Assembly: GCA_034769895.1 (NCBI GenBank)
Contig: JAWRYS010001463.1
Span: forward strand, 1-64,000
DNA length: 64,000 nucleotides
Reading direction: 5' to 3'
From: Magicicada septendecula
Lineage: Eukaryota > Arthropoda > Insecta > Hemiptera > Cicadidae
Both the position numbers and the translations under genes were made by a program. The notes under the pieces were generated by a model. The model had not been told where the DNA came from, made no database searches, and saw only the letters and a program-made list of their open reading frames with translations. This document shows positions 48,509 through 60,497 of this stretch, one piece after another. Within the stretch, counting starts at the first letter, position 1, and the number at the start of each line of letters is the position of its first letter.

Positions 48509-50077
48509 ATGGATATGGATAAAATACTTAAACAAATACAACAAATGAACGAAAATATTAACGCGAAATTCGAGAAAACAAATGCCGAATTAACCGCTAA
48601 TATGAACGCGAAATTTGAACAAATAACAGCCAATGCTGACATAAATATCGCAGAATTAAAATCTAATAACGAGGCGCAAAGAGTTAGTATAACCGAAAAA
48701 TTAGATCAAAGTAATGCTGACATAAACGCCGAGATTAAGCAAAGCAATAAACAAACCACCGCGAAAATAGACGAAAGCGTAAACGAGTTAACCGCTAAAG
48801 TCGTTGAAATCGGTGAGAGTAATAAACAATTAACGGAGAAGGTCGCAGAGATCGGTGAAAGAGTAAATACGGTCGATACTAAAATCAATGAACGGTTTAA
48901 GGTTTTTGAGACCACTATGCAAAAATCGTTTATTGAACAAGTAACACGTATGGAGGGCCGGTTCAAGGATCACATAAGCCGCTGTGAAAAGCAAACACTA
49001 GACGTCTCTAGGAAGGTCGAATCCCTAGAGGTAAAAATTCACGCGGACGTGACCGAAACGCAACGACGAGTAGATAAATTAGACGCTTCAATTGTAGAGA
49101 CGCGATCTAACATTGACTCTAATAAAGAGAGTGTTTTACAAACGTTAAGCGACGAGATTTTGAAAGTACGACAGGAGGTACGAAGGAGGTCTGCTCCAAA
49201 TATTTTGGTACAAGGTCCTGTCGACGAGAAAAATCGCGTGTATTTTACGGGGGAAAATAACGAAAACCCCATTGAATTTTTATTAGCGTGTGAGAGTGAA
49301 ATGGCTAGAGTAGGTTCCCGACTAGAAGATCAAGACAAAATACAGTGGGTGGTGAACGCGATGCGTGATTCGGCGCGTAAGTGGTATAACATTGTACGCG
49401 ATAGAGTGTCCACATACGCGGAGTTCAAACAAAAATTTGAAAGCCGGTACTGGAACTCGCATACCCAACGACTTCTGCGCAATGAACTGGAATATGGCCG
49501 TTTTGATAAGAAAATGGGTATTACCGCCGAAAATTATATAATCCAGCAGGTCGAACGCGCGAAGTATTTAACCCCAGCATTTGCGGAGATTGACATAGTC
49601 ACCAAGCTTGCCTACCATTTTAATCATAACATTAGAGTAGCTGTATTCACGCAAGGTATTCGCACGGTAGACGAACTCCTCATTCTAGTGTCCCAAAGTG
49701 AGACGGTTTTTGATTTTGGTGGGTGGCGGTATAATCCCGATTTTCGCCGAAATAATGAAGGGCAGAATACGCGAGAACAATACCAGCAACCTGACCAGAG
49801 ACCGAGTACTAGTTCTACTCCACCCCAAACATCGTCAAAACCCCCAGATAAGACCTTTGAATACAAAGGCAAACAAAATATGGCTAGATCAAAAGGGCAA
49901 TATAAGGGTAACGACGGGGCCCCGATTAGAGCTATGCAAACGGTTGAGGTAGCTAGAACCGATACAATAGAGCAAGACAGCGATACTCCTAGTAATAAAG
50001 ACCCCAACGAGAGGAGAAAGAATCGTAAGTTTCCAAAAAACTTGGAAACGGGCGCCTCCAGGGGGGAAGCGCCATAA
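48509..50077 (+). CDS. Gag protein, unit 1 (522 aa)
   Basis: An uninterrupted gag with an ATG in good context (aaaatgg). Residues 1-235 form a long predicted coiled coil with repeated AKFE, INAEIKQSNK and LTEKVAEIGERV-type heptads. Residues about 243-405 carry the Retrotrans_gag-like capsid region (FTGENNENPIEFLLACE, ARKWYNIV, FKQKFESRYW, GITAENYIIQQ). The tail is Gln/Pro/Ser-rich and then basic, with no CCHC zinc knuckle. In the family, Gag assembles the particle that packages element RNA in the cytoplasm. Overlapping minus-strand frames are shadows. A co-opted, Arc-like role is conceivable but unproven. Confidence 0.85.
   Translation: MDMDKILKQIQQMNENINAKFEKTNAELTANMNAKFEQITANADINIAELKSNNEAQRVSITEKLDQSNADINAEIKQSNKQTTAKIDESVNELTAKVVEIGESNKQLTEKVAEIGERVNTVDTKINERFKVFETTMQKSFIEQVTRMEGRFKDHISRCEKQTLDVSRKVESLEVKIHADVTETQRRVDKLDASIVETRSNIDSNKESVLQTLSDEILKVRQEVRRRSAPNILVQGPVDEKNRVYFTGENNENPIEFLLACESEMARVGSRLEDQDKIQWVVNAMRDSARKWYNIVRDRVSTYAEFKQKFESRYWNSHTQRLLRNELEYGRFDKKMGITAENYIIQQVERAKYLTPAFAEIDIVTKLAYHFNHNIRVAVFTQGIRTVDELLILVSQSETVFDFGGWRYNPDFRRNNEGQNTREQYQQPDQRPSTSSTPPQTSSKPPDKTFEYKGKQNMARSKGQYKGNDGAPIRAMQTVEVARTDTIEQDSDTPSNKDPNERRKNRKFPKNLETGASRGEAP
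50035..50073 (+). promoter_or_regulatory. Candidate -1 ribosomal frameshift site, unit 1
   Basis: The heptamer A AAA AAC lies in the gag reading phase expected for simultaneous slippage. A GC-rich inverted pair (ggcgc at 50,051, gcgcc at 50,069) can form a stem 9 bases downstream. This is the arrangement retroviruses and some LTR elements use between gag and pro. Stop of the gag frame follows within 36 bases. Confidence 0.6.
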
Positions 50078-50409
50078 ATCATGCTAAAACCTATCGCAAT
50101 AAAGTAGGTAAAAATAAGAAAAATGCTAGGTTTAAGAAAAGTGATTTTTATACAGAAATTTGTACGCCAGTTGACAAAGTATTTCAACCGGAAGTCAAGG
50201 AACCGTGGTTGGCTGTCAACACAATGCAACAATGGGCACCGACAAACGCATGTCCGGTACAACAGGAAAGTGACGACGACGTTCCCACACAGTCAGCGTG
50301 GGAAGACGTAGAAATCATATCCGGGGACGCGTACGAATTCGACGAGTACATAGCGGAATATTGTCGAGCCACCCATAGAAATGCATACGATATACTGGAT
50401 GCACTTTAA
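50041..50409 (+). other. Short -1 frame after gag, unit 1
   Basis: The -1 frame is open for about 120 codons from the slippery site to a stop at 50,407-50,409. It is rich in acidic residues near its end (QESDDDVPTQSAWEDVE) and shows no protease DTGA, RT YxDD or other pol motif. It may be the stub left after loss of pro-pol, or a chance frame; it is kept unchanged in units 2 and 3. Confidence 0.45.
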
Positions 50410-50953
50410 AGATAATAATAATTGTATTATAATAATTAAAATTAAAATATATAATTTGTGTTCTATAATATTATTAATAATAATTATAGATAACTTGTGT
50501 ATTAATAATAATGTTTTTCTATAGCGGTAAATAATAAGCGTATACAACTGAGTGAACGAGCTCGCGGCAGGAAATAGCTACGTCACGCGATAACGACTGC
50601 TGACCCACATTTGAAACTAGGTCAAGCAATTAGACGCGCGCCCGGCGATAACGGTTTTAAATACTGTCAGCAAATTCCTTTGCACATGTGCCATTGTTTA
50701 TAAACAAAGGGTACTACTCGTTTTAAAAACATTAATACAAATAAGTTGCAAATATGATAGTTTAATACATGTATTTAGAGTTAAATTGTATATAATGCAA
50801 TAATATTAACAATTGTGTACGTGTCTTCAGAATAAGTAATACAATGTATAGTTAATAAGAATAATGATTACAGAATATGTGTGTAATGATTAAGAAAAAA
50901 AAAATAACTGTAATTATTACATTCATTTTTTTTTTAAAGCGGGTGTGGGAATA
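50410..50953 (+). other. 3' non-coding part and purine tract, unit 1
   Basis: AT-rich, with a GC island (cgagctcgcggcagg, gacgcgcgcccggcgataac). It ends with agcgggtgtgggaa (50,938-50,952) directly before the next LTR, the position of a plus-strand priming polypurine tract. Confidence 0.6.
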
Positions 50954-53037
50954 TATAACGGAACCAAATATTAACTATTTGGGGTTATATGTTTACCGCA
51001 TACTGAAACCATATTTAAATAAAAATTAACAGTCAAAACTCCATTTGAATGTAGCGCATTGAAAATAATGCTGTGTAAAACAACGCACACGTGGTCATTA
51101 TGTAATCAGTTCGCTGTACAAGGAAGCGACCACACCCAAACTGTTAATTATTAATATCTCGGAAACTAATAAATAAAGGCGAAATCTAACATAGCCAAAA
51201 TGTTTGCCGAGATATTAATAATGACGTGTGCAAATTTGATGCAATATAATTAACGAATGTAAGAGTTAATTAAAATAATTGAATAACTTCTGTAATAATA
51301 GAGTTACAGTAAAGAGATTTTACTATGTTATAAAGATAATAATTTCTGACAGATTGTATATTTTAGATTTCACACAACTTGATTTGCAACCAAGTTATTG
51401 CAAAATTAAATAAGTACAGGATATCCGTAGCGACAAATTGGTTCCGCCGGATAATTATATTACATAATAATTCTATTCTCCGTCTGTGGGAACCAGACTT
51501 CATTCTCACGGACCAAGGGAATTCTAAATTTTATGTGGTAGGGAGAGTGTTTCGACCAATGAAATCATTTCAAGCAGCCCCGGCTACTGCGGTGTTTTCT
51601 GGTTGAAAAATCACTCTTCTGTCAGTACTCACGAAGTTAAGACGTAGTCCTTCGATCGTCTAGTAGCCAAAGTGGTGAAGATCAACAAGAAGACTCTACG
51701 TGGTCAACACACACGCAATTACGAACACACTAAGTACAGATCATCTGTATAGCTCGTAATTGTTGCGTAAAGGCGAGATACTCTTCAGGACATCAACCAA
51801 GCTTATTGTGTACTACCAGTTAGTCATAAGCACGCAAGAGATCCACCCGACTTCAAGACCAGACTTCAAGAATACAGCAGAGAGGCCGTCTAAATCATTG
51901 GTGAACAGCTGACGAGCAGAGCAACCACCCGAACGAAGCACACACACACACACGCTGACGTGCAATGTGCGAATCGACGAGGGACAGGAAGCACTTCCAG
52001 CAGACAACAGCAGACGTTAAAATATTCACAAACAGCAAGGAAGCAGAGTGTTGCCGAATTTTGAACTCCACGACCGAATCCAGCAGTTCTAAGCAGATTA
52101 CTTTCTCTAACCAAGGACTCGAATCGACGAGGGACAAATCGGGACGACATCCTCTTCAGTAACAGGAAAGCAAAATCCACTTATTTATTTTTCAGATCAA
52201 ATTTTCTATTTTTCAATTAAAACATTGTAATTCAAATAATTCAGGTGCCAAACAAAAAGCAAAGACTCTAGTAATTAAAAAGTAAATTCGTTGTGATAAT
52301 CTGTATAGCAGTTTAAGGCTTTAGTAAGTTATAGTTAAGAAATAGAAGTAGTATAAAAGCGCTATACAAATCTTAACTGACAATCTAATCTTAGATCATA
52401 CTGCAGTAGATCAGAAGTAGAATCACTAGAAATGAAATAACGTGAACTAGACTGTCACGTCTAATTTATTTTAATTAATTATTTTAATTAATTTCAGAGT
52501 TTTATATTTTGTTTCATGAACACTTAGATTCAAATTAATTAAATAAATTTAAGTAAATTCAAATCAATTAATAAAGTCAAATTTAAATTGCAATTAACTC
52601 GCAAAGAACGAGTTCAGTTTCTTTCAACTATTAATCAATCGAAAAACATCGATTCATTGTATAGACTATAAGTAAATTCATAAGATTATAACCATTCTAT
52701 TCTTGTGTGTTGTTGGTGTAATAAACAACGTTTTATTACCCCATATAACAGTGTTTTATTGTTGTACGATAAAGCCTACCAGTCTCACAAAACTCTCCCC
52801 CTTTAAAGTAACCCATTATGTGTGTTGTTGTAATAATTTGAGATTACTAGCTTGCGAACTTCAAATCCAAAATCCACACGCCCTAGTCGGAAGAATCTGC
52901 AAGATCAGACAGCAGGTGGGTACTCACACACAACATTACATTACAATAACGCATAGTAGTGTAGTTATAAATGTCGGCCAACGTGGGGCCCGACAAACGT
53001 ACACCAAATTGAATTCACGTTCCGAACAAGAGTTATA
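50954..53037 (+). mobile_element. LTR shared by units 1 and 2
   Basis: About 2,084 bp and nearly identical to the first LTR. It serves as 3' LTR of unit 1 and 5' LTR of unit 2. TATA box at 52,352; aataaa at 52,720. Confidence 0.7.
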
Positions 53038-53280
53038 AATGGCTTGCCCGGAACGTGGGGCTCGATCAAATTAAATTAAATTAATTAAATTCAATTTAAA
53101 TTTAATTTTCACTTTAAAAAAAACTTTGCTGTTTTAATTCGTAAAACAGCTGGCGTCCAACTAAACAATCCCCAAAGAGTTTTGTGACTGGTGTTTGTAC
53201 AACAGCAAAGTTATTGTGTGTATTTGAAACTGTTCTGTGTATTTTAAATTGTGTATATTTGACATTGTTGTCTATTTAAA

Positions 53281-54849
53281 ATGGATATGGATAAAATACT
53301 TAAACAAATACAACAAATGAACGAAAATATTAACGCGAAATTCGAGAAAACAAATGCCGAATTAACCGCTAATATGAACGCGAAATTTGAACAAATAACA
53401 GCCAATGCTGACATAAATATCGCAGAATCAAAATCTAATATCGAGGCGCAAAGAGTTAGTATAACCGAAAAATTAGATCAAAGTAATGCTGACATAAACG
53501 CCGAGATTAAGCAAAGCAATAAACAAACCACCGCGAAAATAGACGAAAGCGTAAACGAGTTAACCGCTAAAGTCGTTGAAATCGTTGAGAGTAATAAACA
53601 ATTAACGGAGAAGGTCGCAGAGATCGGTGAAAGAGTAAATACGGTCGATACTAAAATCAATGAACGGTTTAAGGTTTTTGAGACCACTATGCAAAAATCG
53701 TTTATTGAACAAGTAACACGTATGGAGGGCCGGTTCAAGGATCACATAAGCCGCTGTGAAAAGCAAACACTAGACGTCTCTAGGAAGGTCGAATCCCTAG
53801 AGGTAAAAATTCACGCGGACGTGACCGAAACGCAACGACGAGTAGATAAATTAGACGCTTCAATTGTAGAGACGCGATCTAACATTGACTCTAATAAAGA
53901 GAGTGTTTTACAAACGTTAAGCGACGAGATTTTGAAAGTACGACAGGAGGTACGAAGGAGGTCTGCTCCAAATATTTTGGTACAAGGTCCTGTCGACGAG
54001 AAAAATCGCGTGTATTTTACGGGGGAAAATAACGAAAACCCCATTGAATTTTTATTAGCGTGTGAGAGTGAAATGGCTAAAGTAGGTTCCCGACTAGAAG
54101 ATCAAGACAAAATACAGTGGGTGGTGAACGCGATGCGTGATTCGGCGCGTAAGTGGTATAACATTGTACGCGATAGAGTGTCCACATACGCGGAGTTCAA
54201 ACAAAAATTTGAAAGCCGGTACTGGAACTCGCATACCCAACGACTTCTGCGCAATGAACTGGAATATGGCCGTTTTGATAAGAAAATGGGTATTACCGCC
54301 GAAAATTATATAATCCAGCAGGTCGGACGCGCGAAGCATTTAACCCCAGCATTTGCGGAGATTGACATAGTCACCAAGCTTGCCTACCATTTTAATCATA
54401 ACATTAGAGTAGCTGTATTCACGCAAGGTATTCGCACGGTAGACGAACTCCTCATTCTAGTGTCCCAAAGTGAGACGGTTTTTGATTTTGGTGGGTGGCG
54501 GTATAATCCCGATTTTCGCCGAAATAATGAAGGGCAGAATACGCGAGAACAATACCAGCAACCTGACCAGAGACCGAGTACTAGTTCTACTCCACCCCAA
54601 ACATCGTCAAAACCCCCAGATAAGACCTTTGAATACAAAGGCAAACAAAATATGGCTAGATCAAAAGGGCAATATAAGGGTAACGACGGGGCCCCGATTA
54701 GAGCTATGCAAACGGTTGAGGTAGCTAGAACCGATACAATAGAGCAAGACAGCGATACTCCTAGTAATAAAGACCCCAACGAGAGGAGAAAGAATCGTAA
54801 GTTTCCAAAAAACTTGGAAACGGGCGCCTCCAGGGGGGAAGCGCCATAA
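53281..54849 (+). CDS. Gag protein, unit 2 (522 aa)
   Basis: Same length and layout as the unit 1 protein, with only a handful of amino-acid differences, mostly in the coiled coil and near residues 350-360. No interruption. The slippery heptamer recurs at 54,807-54,813 and the -1 frame stays open to 55,181. Confidence 0.85.
   Translation: MDMDKILKQIQQMNENINAKFEKTNAELTANMNAKFEQITANADINIAESKSNIEAQRVSITEKLDQSNADINAEIKQSNKQTTAKIDESVNELTAKVVEIVESNKQLTEKVAEIGERVNTVDTKINERFKVFETTMQKSFIEQVTRMEGRFKDHISRCEKQTLDVSRKVESLEVKIHADVTETQRRVDKLDASIVETRSNIDSNKESVLQTLSDEILKVRQEVRRRSAPNILVQGPVDEKNRVYFTGENNENPIEFLLACESEMAKVGSRLEDQDKIQWVVNAMRDSARKWYNIVRDRVSTYAEFKQKFESRYWNSHTQRLLRNELEYGRFDKKMGITAENYIIQQVGRAKHLTPAFAEIDIVTKLAYHFNHNIRVAVFTQGIRTVDELLILVSQSETVFDFGGWRYNPDFRRNNEGQNTREQYQQPDQRPSTSSTPPQTSSKPPDKTFEYKGKQNMARSKGQYKGNDGAPIRAMQTVEVARTDTIEQDSDTPSNKDPNERRKNRKFPKNLETGASRGEAP
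54807..54845 (+). promoter_or_regulatory. Candidate -1 ribosomal frameshift site, unit 2
   Basis: Unchanged heptamer and downstream GC stem compared with unit 1, exactly 4,772 bp further on. Confidence 0.6.
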
Positions 54850-55725
54850 ATCATGCTAAAACCTATCGCAATAAAGTAGGTAAAAATAAGAAAAATGCTA
54901 GGTTTAAGAAAAGTGATTTTTATACAGAAATTTGTACGCCAGTTGACAAAGTATTTCAACCGGAAGTCAAGGAACCGTGGTTGGCTGTCAACACAATGCA
55001 ACAATGGGCACCGACAAACGCATGTCCGGTACAACAGGAAAGTGACGACGACGTTCCCACACAGTCAGCGTGGGAAGACGTAGAAATCATATCCGGGGAC
55101 GCGTACGAATTCGACGAGTACATAGCGGAATATTGTCGAGCCACCCATAGAAATGCATACGATATACTGGATGCACTTTAAAGATAATAATAATTGTATT
55201 ATAATAATTAAAATTAAAATATATAATTTGTGTTCTATAATATTATTAATAATAATTATAGATAACTTGTGTATTAATAATAATGTTTTTCTATAGCGGT
55301 AAATAATAAGCGTATACAACTGAGTGAACGAGCTCGCGGCAGGAAATAGCTACGTCACGCGATAACGACTGCTGACCCACATTTGAAACTAGGTCAAGCA
55401 ATTAGACGCGCGCCCGGCGATAACGGTTTTAAATACTGTCAGCAAATTCCTTTGCACATGTGCCATTGTTTATAAACAAAGGGTACTACTCGTTTTAAAA
55501 ACATTAATACAAATAAGTTGCAAATATGATAGTTTAATACATGTATTTAGAGTTAAATTGTATATAATGCAATAATATTAACAATTGTGTACGTGTCTTC
55601 AGAATAAGTAATACAATGTATAGTTAATAAGAATAATGATTACAGAATATGTGTGTAATGATTAAGAAAAAAAAAATAACTGTAATTATTACATTCATTT
55701 TTTTTTTAAAGCGGGTGTGGGAATA
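54850..55725 (+). other. 3' part and purine tract, unit 2
   Basis: Contains the short -1 frame (open to 55,181), the AT-rich 3' region and the purine-rich agcgggtgtgggaa just before the LTR at 55,726. Confidence 0.6.
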
Positions 55726-57809
55726 TATAACGGAACCAAATATTAACTATTTGGGGTTATATGTTTACCGCATACTGAAACCATATTTAAATAAAAATTA
55801 ACAGTCAAAACTCCATTTGAATGTAGCGCATTGAAAATAATGCTGTGTAAAACAACGCACACGTGGTCATTATGTAATCAGTTCGCTGTACAAGGAAGCG
55901 ACCACATCCAAACTGTTAATTATTAATATCTCGGAAACTAATAAATAAAGGCGAAATCTAACATAGCCAAAATGTTTGCCGAGATATTAATAATGACGTG
56001 TGCAAATTTGATGCAATATAATTAACGAATGTAAGAGTTAATTAAAATAATTGAATAACTTCTGTAGTAATAGAGTTACAGTAAAGAGATTTTACTATGT
56101 TATAAAGATAATAATTTCTGACAGATTGTATATTTTAGATTTCACACAACTTGATTTGCAACCAAGTTATTGCAAAATTAAATAAGTACAGGATATCCGT
56201 AGCGACAAATTGGTTCCGCCGGATAATTATATTACAGAATAATTCTATTCTTCGTCTGTGGGAACCAGACTTCATTCTCACGGACCAAGGGAATTCTAAA
56301 TTTTATGTGGTAGGGAGAGTGTTTCGACCAATGAAATCATTTCAAGCAGCCCCGGCTACTGCGGTGTTTTCTGGTTGAAAAATCACTCTTCTGTCAGTAC
56401 TCACGAAGTTAAGACGTAGTCCTTCGATCGTCTAGTAGCCAAAGTGGTGAAGATCAACAAGAAGACTCTACGTGGTCAACACACACGCAATTACGAACAC
56501 ACTAAGTACAGATCATCTGTATAGCTCGTAATTGTTGCGTAAAGGCGAGATACTCTTCAGGACATCAACCAAGCTTATTGTGTACTACCAGTTAGTCATA
56601 AGCACGCAAGAGATCCACCCGACTTCAAGACCAGACTTCAAGAATACAGCAGAGAGGCCGTCTAAATCATTGGTGAACAGCTGACGAGCAGAGCAACCAC
56701 CCGAACGAAGCACACACAGACACACGCTGACGTGCAATGTGCGAATCGACGAGGGACAGGAAGCACTTCCAGCAGACAACAGCAGACGTTAAAATATTCA
56801 CAAACAGCAAGGAAGCAGAGTGTTGCCGAATTTTGAACTCCACGACCGAATCCAGCAGTTCTAAGCAGATTACTTTCTCTAACCAAGGACTCGAATCGAC
56901 GAGGGACAAATCGGGACGACATCCTCTTCAGTAACAGGAAAGCAAAATCCACTTATTTATTTTTCAGATCAAATTTTCTATTTTTCAATTAAAACATTGT
57001 AATTCAAATAATTCAGGTGCCAAACAAAAAGCAAAGACTCTAGTAATTAAAAAGTAAATTCGTTGTGATAATCTGTATAGCAGTTTAAGGCTTTAGTAAG
57101 TTATAGTTAAGAAATAGAAGTAGTATAAAAGCGCTATACAAATCTTAACTGACAATCTAATCTTAGATCATACTGCTGTAGATCAGAAGTAGAATCACTA
57201 GAAATGAAATAACGTGAACTAGACTGTCACGTCTAATTTATTTTAATTAATTATTTTAATTAATTTCAGAGTTTTATATTTTGTTTCATGAACACTTAGA
57301 TTCAAATTAATTAAATAAATTTAAGTAAATTCAAATCAATTAATAAAGTCAAATTTAAATTGCAATTAACTCGCAAAGAACGAGTTCAGTTTCTTTCAAC
57401 TATTAATCAATCGAAAAACATCGATTCATTGTATAGACTATAAGAAAATTCATAAGATTATAACCATTCTATTCTTGTGTGTTGTTGGTGTAATAAACAA
57501 CGTTTTATTACCCCATATAACAGTGTTTTATTGTTGTACGATAAAGCCTACCAGTCTCACAAAACTCTCCCCCTTTAAAGTAACCCATTATGTGTGTTGT
57601 TGTAATAATTTGAGATTACTAGCTTGCGAACTTCAAATCCAAAATCCACACGCCCTAGTCGGAAGAATCTGCAAGATCAGACAGCAGGTGGGTACTCACA
57701 CACAACATTACATTACAATAACGCATAGTAGTGTAGTTATAAATGTCGGCCAACGTGGGGCCCGACAAACGTACACCAAATTGAATTCACGTTCCGAACA
57801 AGAGTTATA
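55726..57809 (+). mobile_element. LTR shared by units 2 and 3
   Basis: About 2,084 bp. It shares a few private variants (for example ttacagaataatt) with the LTR at 60,498 that the first two lack, so units 3 and 4 are closest relatives. TATA box at 57,124. Confidence 0.7.
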
Positions 57810-58052
57810 AATGGCTTGCCCGGAACGTGGGGCTCGATCAAATTAAATTAAATTAATTAAATTCAATTTAAATTTAATTTTCACTTTAAAAAAAACTTTG
57901 CTGTTTTAATTCGTAAAACAGCTGGCGTCCAACTAAACAATCCCCAAAGAGTTTTGTGACTGGTGTTTGTACAACAGCAAAGTTATTGTGTGTATTTGAA
58001 ACTGTTCTGTGTATTTTAAATTGTGTATATTTGACATTGTTGTCTATTTAAA

Positions 58053-59621
58053 ATGGATATGGATAAAATACTTAAACAAATACAACAAATGAACGAAAAT
58101 ATTAACGCGAAATTCGAGAAAACAAATGCCGAATTAACCGCTAATATGAACGCGAAATTTGAACAAATAACAGCCAATGCTGACATAAATATCGCAGAAT
58201 CAAAATCTAATATCGAGGCGCAAAGAGTTAGTATAACCGAAAAATTAGATCAAAGTAATGCTGACATAAACGCCGAGATTAAGCAAAGCAATAAACAAAC
58301 CACCGCGAAAATAGACGAAAGCGTAAACGAGTTAACCGCTAAAGTCGTTGAAATCGTTGAGAGTAATAAACAATTAACGGAGAAGGTCGCAGAGATCGGT
58401 GAAAGAGTAAATACGGTCGATACTAAAATCAATGAACGGTTTAAGGTTTTTGAGACCACTATGCAAAAATCGTTTATTGAACAAGTAACACGTATGGAGG
58501 GCCGGTTCAAGGATCACATAAGCCGCTGTGAAAAGCAAACACTAGACGTCTCTAGGAAGGTCGAATCCCTAGAGGTAAAAATTCACGCGGACGTGACCGA
58601 AACGCAACGACGAGTAGATAAATTAGACGCTTCAATTGTAGAGACGCGATCTAACATTGACTCTAATAAAGAGAGTGTTTTACAAACGTTAAGCGACGAG
58701 ATTTTGAAAGTACGACAGGAGGTACGAAGGAGGTCTGCTCCAAATATTTTGGTACAAGGTCCTGTCGACGAGAAAAATCGCGTGTATTTTACGGGGGAAA
58801 ATAACGAAAACCCCATTGAATTTTTATTAGCGTGTGAGAGTGAAATGGCTAGAGTAGGTTCCCGACTAGAAGATCAAGACAAAATACAGTGGGTGGTGAA
58901 CGCGATGCGTGATTCGGCGCGTAAGTGGTATAACATTGTACGCGATAGAGTGTCCACATACGCGGAGTTCAAACAAAAATTTGAAAGCCGGTACTGGAAC
59001 TCGCATACCCAACGACTTCTGCGCAATGAACTGGAATATGGCCGTTTTGATAAGAAAATGGGTATTACCGCCGAAAATTATATAATCCAGCAGGTCGGAC
59101 GCGCGAAGCATTTAACCCCAGCATTTGCGGAGATTGACATAGTCACCAAGCTTGCCTACCATTTTAATCATAACATTAGAGTAGCTGTATTCACGCAAGG
59201 TATTCGCACGGTAGACGAACTCCTCATTCTAGTGTCCCAAAGTGAGACGGTTTTTGATTTTGGTGGGTGGCGGTATAATCCCGATTTTCGCCGAAATAAT
59301 GAAGGGCAGAATACGCGAGAACAATACCAGCAACCTGACCAGAGACCGAGTACTAGTTCTACTCCACCCCAAACATCGTCAAAACCCCCAGATAAGACCT
59401 TTGAATACAAAGGCAAACAAAATATGGCTAGATCAAAAGGGCAATATAAGGGTAACGACGGGGCCCCGATTAGAGCTATGCAAACGGTTGAGGTAGCTAG
59501 AACCGATACAATAGAGCAAGACAGCGATACTCCTAGTAATAAAGACCCCAACGAGAGGAGAAAGAATCGTAAGTTTCCAAAAAACTTGGAAACGGGCGCC
59601 TCCAGGGGGGAAGCGCCATAA
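58053..59621 (+). CDS. Gag protein, unit 3 (522 aa)
   Basis: Differs from the unit 2 protein at a single visible residue (Arg for Lys in the EMA.VGS stretch). Uninterrupted. Its heptamer lies at 59,579-59,585 with the -1 frame open to 59,953. Confidence 0.85.
   Translation: MDMDKILKQIQQMNENINAKFEKTNAELTANMNAKFEQITANADINIAESKSNIEAQRVSITEKLDQSNADINAEIKQSNKQTTAKIDESVNELTAKVVEIVESNKQLTEKVAEIGERVNTVDTKINERFKVFETTMQKSFIEQVTRMEGRFKDHISRCEKQTLDVSRKVESLEVKIHADVTETQRRVDKLDASIVETRSNIDSNKESVLQTLSDEILKVRQEVRRRSAPNILVQGPVDEKNRVYFTGENNENPIEFLLACESEMARVGSRLEDQDKIQWVVNAMRDSARKWYNIVRDRVSTYAEFKQKFESRYWNSHTQRLLRNELEYGRFDKKMGITAENYIIQQVGRAKHLTPAFAEIDIVTKLAYHFNHNIRVAVFTQGIRTVDELLILVSQSETVFDFGGWRYNPDFRRNNEGQNTREQYQQPDQRPSTSSTPPQTSSKPPDKTFEYKGKQNMARSKGQYKGNDGAPIRAMQTVEVARTDTIEQDSDTPSNKDPNERRKNRKFPKNLETGASRGEAP
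59579..59617 (+). promoter_or_regulatory. Candidate -1 ribosomal frameshift site, unit 3
   Basis: Heptamer and stem as in units 1 and 2, without change. Confidence 0.6.
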
Positions 59622-60497
59622 ATCATGCTAAAACCTATCGCAATAAAGTAGGTAAAAATAAGAAAAATGCTAGGTTTAAGAAAAGTGATTTTTATACAGA
59701 AATTTGTACGCCAGTTGACAAAGTATTTCAACCGGAAGTCAAGGAACCGTGGTTGGCTGTCAACACAATGCAACAATGGGCACCGACAAACGCATGTCCG
59801 GTACAACAGGAAAGTGACGACGACGTTCCCACACAGTCAGCGTGGGAAGACGTAGAAATCATATCCGGGGACGCGTACGAATTCGACGAGTACATAGCGG
59901 AATATTGTCGAGCCACCCATAGAAATGCATACGATATACTGGATGCACTTTAAAGATAATAATAATTGTATTATAATAATTAAAATTAAAATATATAATT
60001 TGTGTTCTATAATATTATTAATAATAATTATAGATAACTTGTGTATTAATAATAATGTTTTTCTATAGCGGTAAATAATAAGCGTATACAACTGAGTGAA
60101 CGAGCTCGCGGCAGGAAATAGCTACGTCACGCGATAACGACTGCTGACCCACATTTGAAACTAGGTCAAGCAATTAGACGCGCGCCCGGCGATAACGGTT
60201 TTAAATACTGTCAGCAAATTCCTTTGCACATGTGCCATTGTTTATAAACAAAGGGTACTACTCGTTTTAAAAACATTAATACAAATAAGTTGCAAATATG
60301 ATAGTTTAATACATGTATTTAGAGTTAAATTGTATATAATGCAATAATATTAACAATTGTGTACGTGTCTTCAGAATAAGTAATACAATGTATAGTTAAT
60401 AAGAATAATGATTACAGAATATGTGTGTAATGATTAAGAAAAAAAAAATAACTGTAATTATTACATTCATTTTTTTTTTAAAGCGGGTGTGGGAATA
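59622..60497 (+). other. 3' part and purine tract, unit 3
   Basis: Contains the short -1 frame (to 59,953), the AT-rich 3' region and the purine tract directly before 60,498. Confidence 0.6.

Noticed and set aside
49624-50262. 212-codon minus-strand frame across the gag end
   Set aside because: A mirror frame of gag repeated in each unit; no domain, and gag on the plus strand explains the lack of stops.
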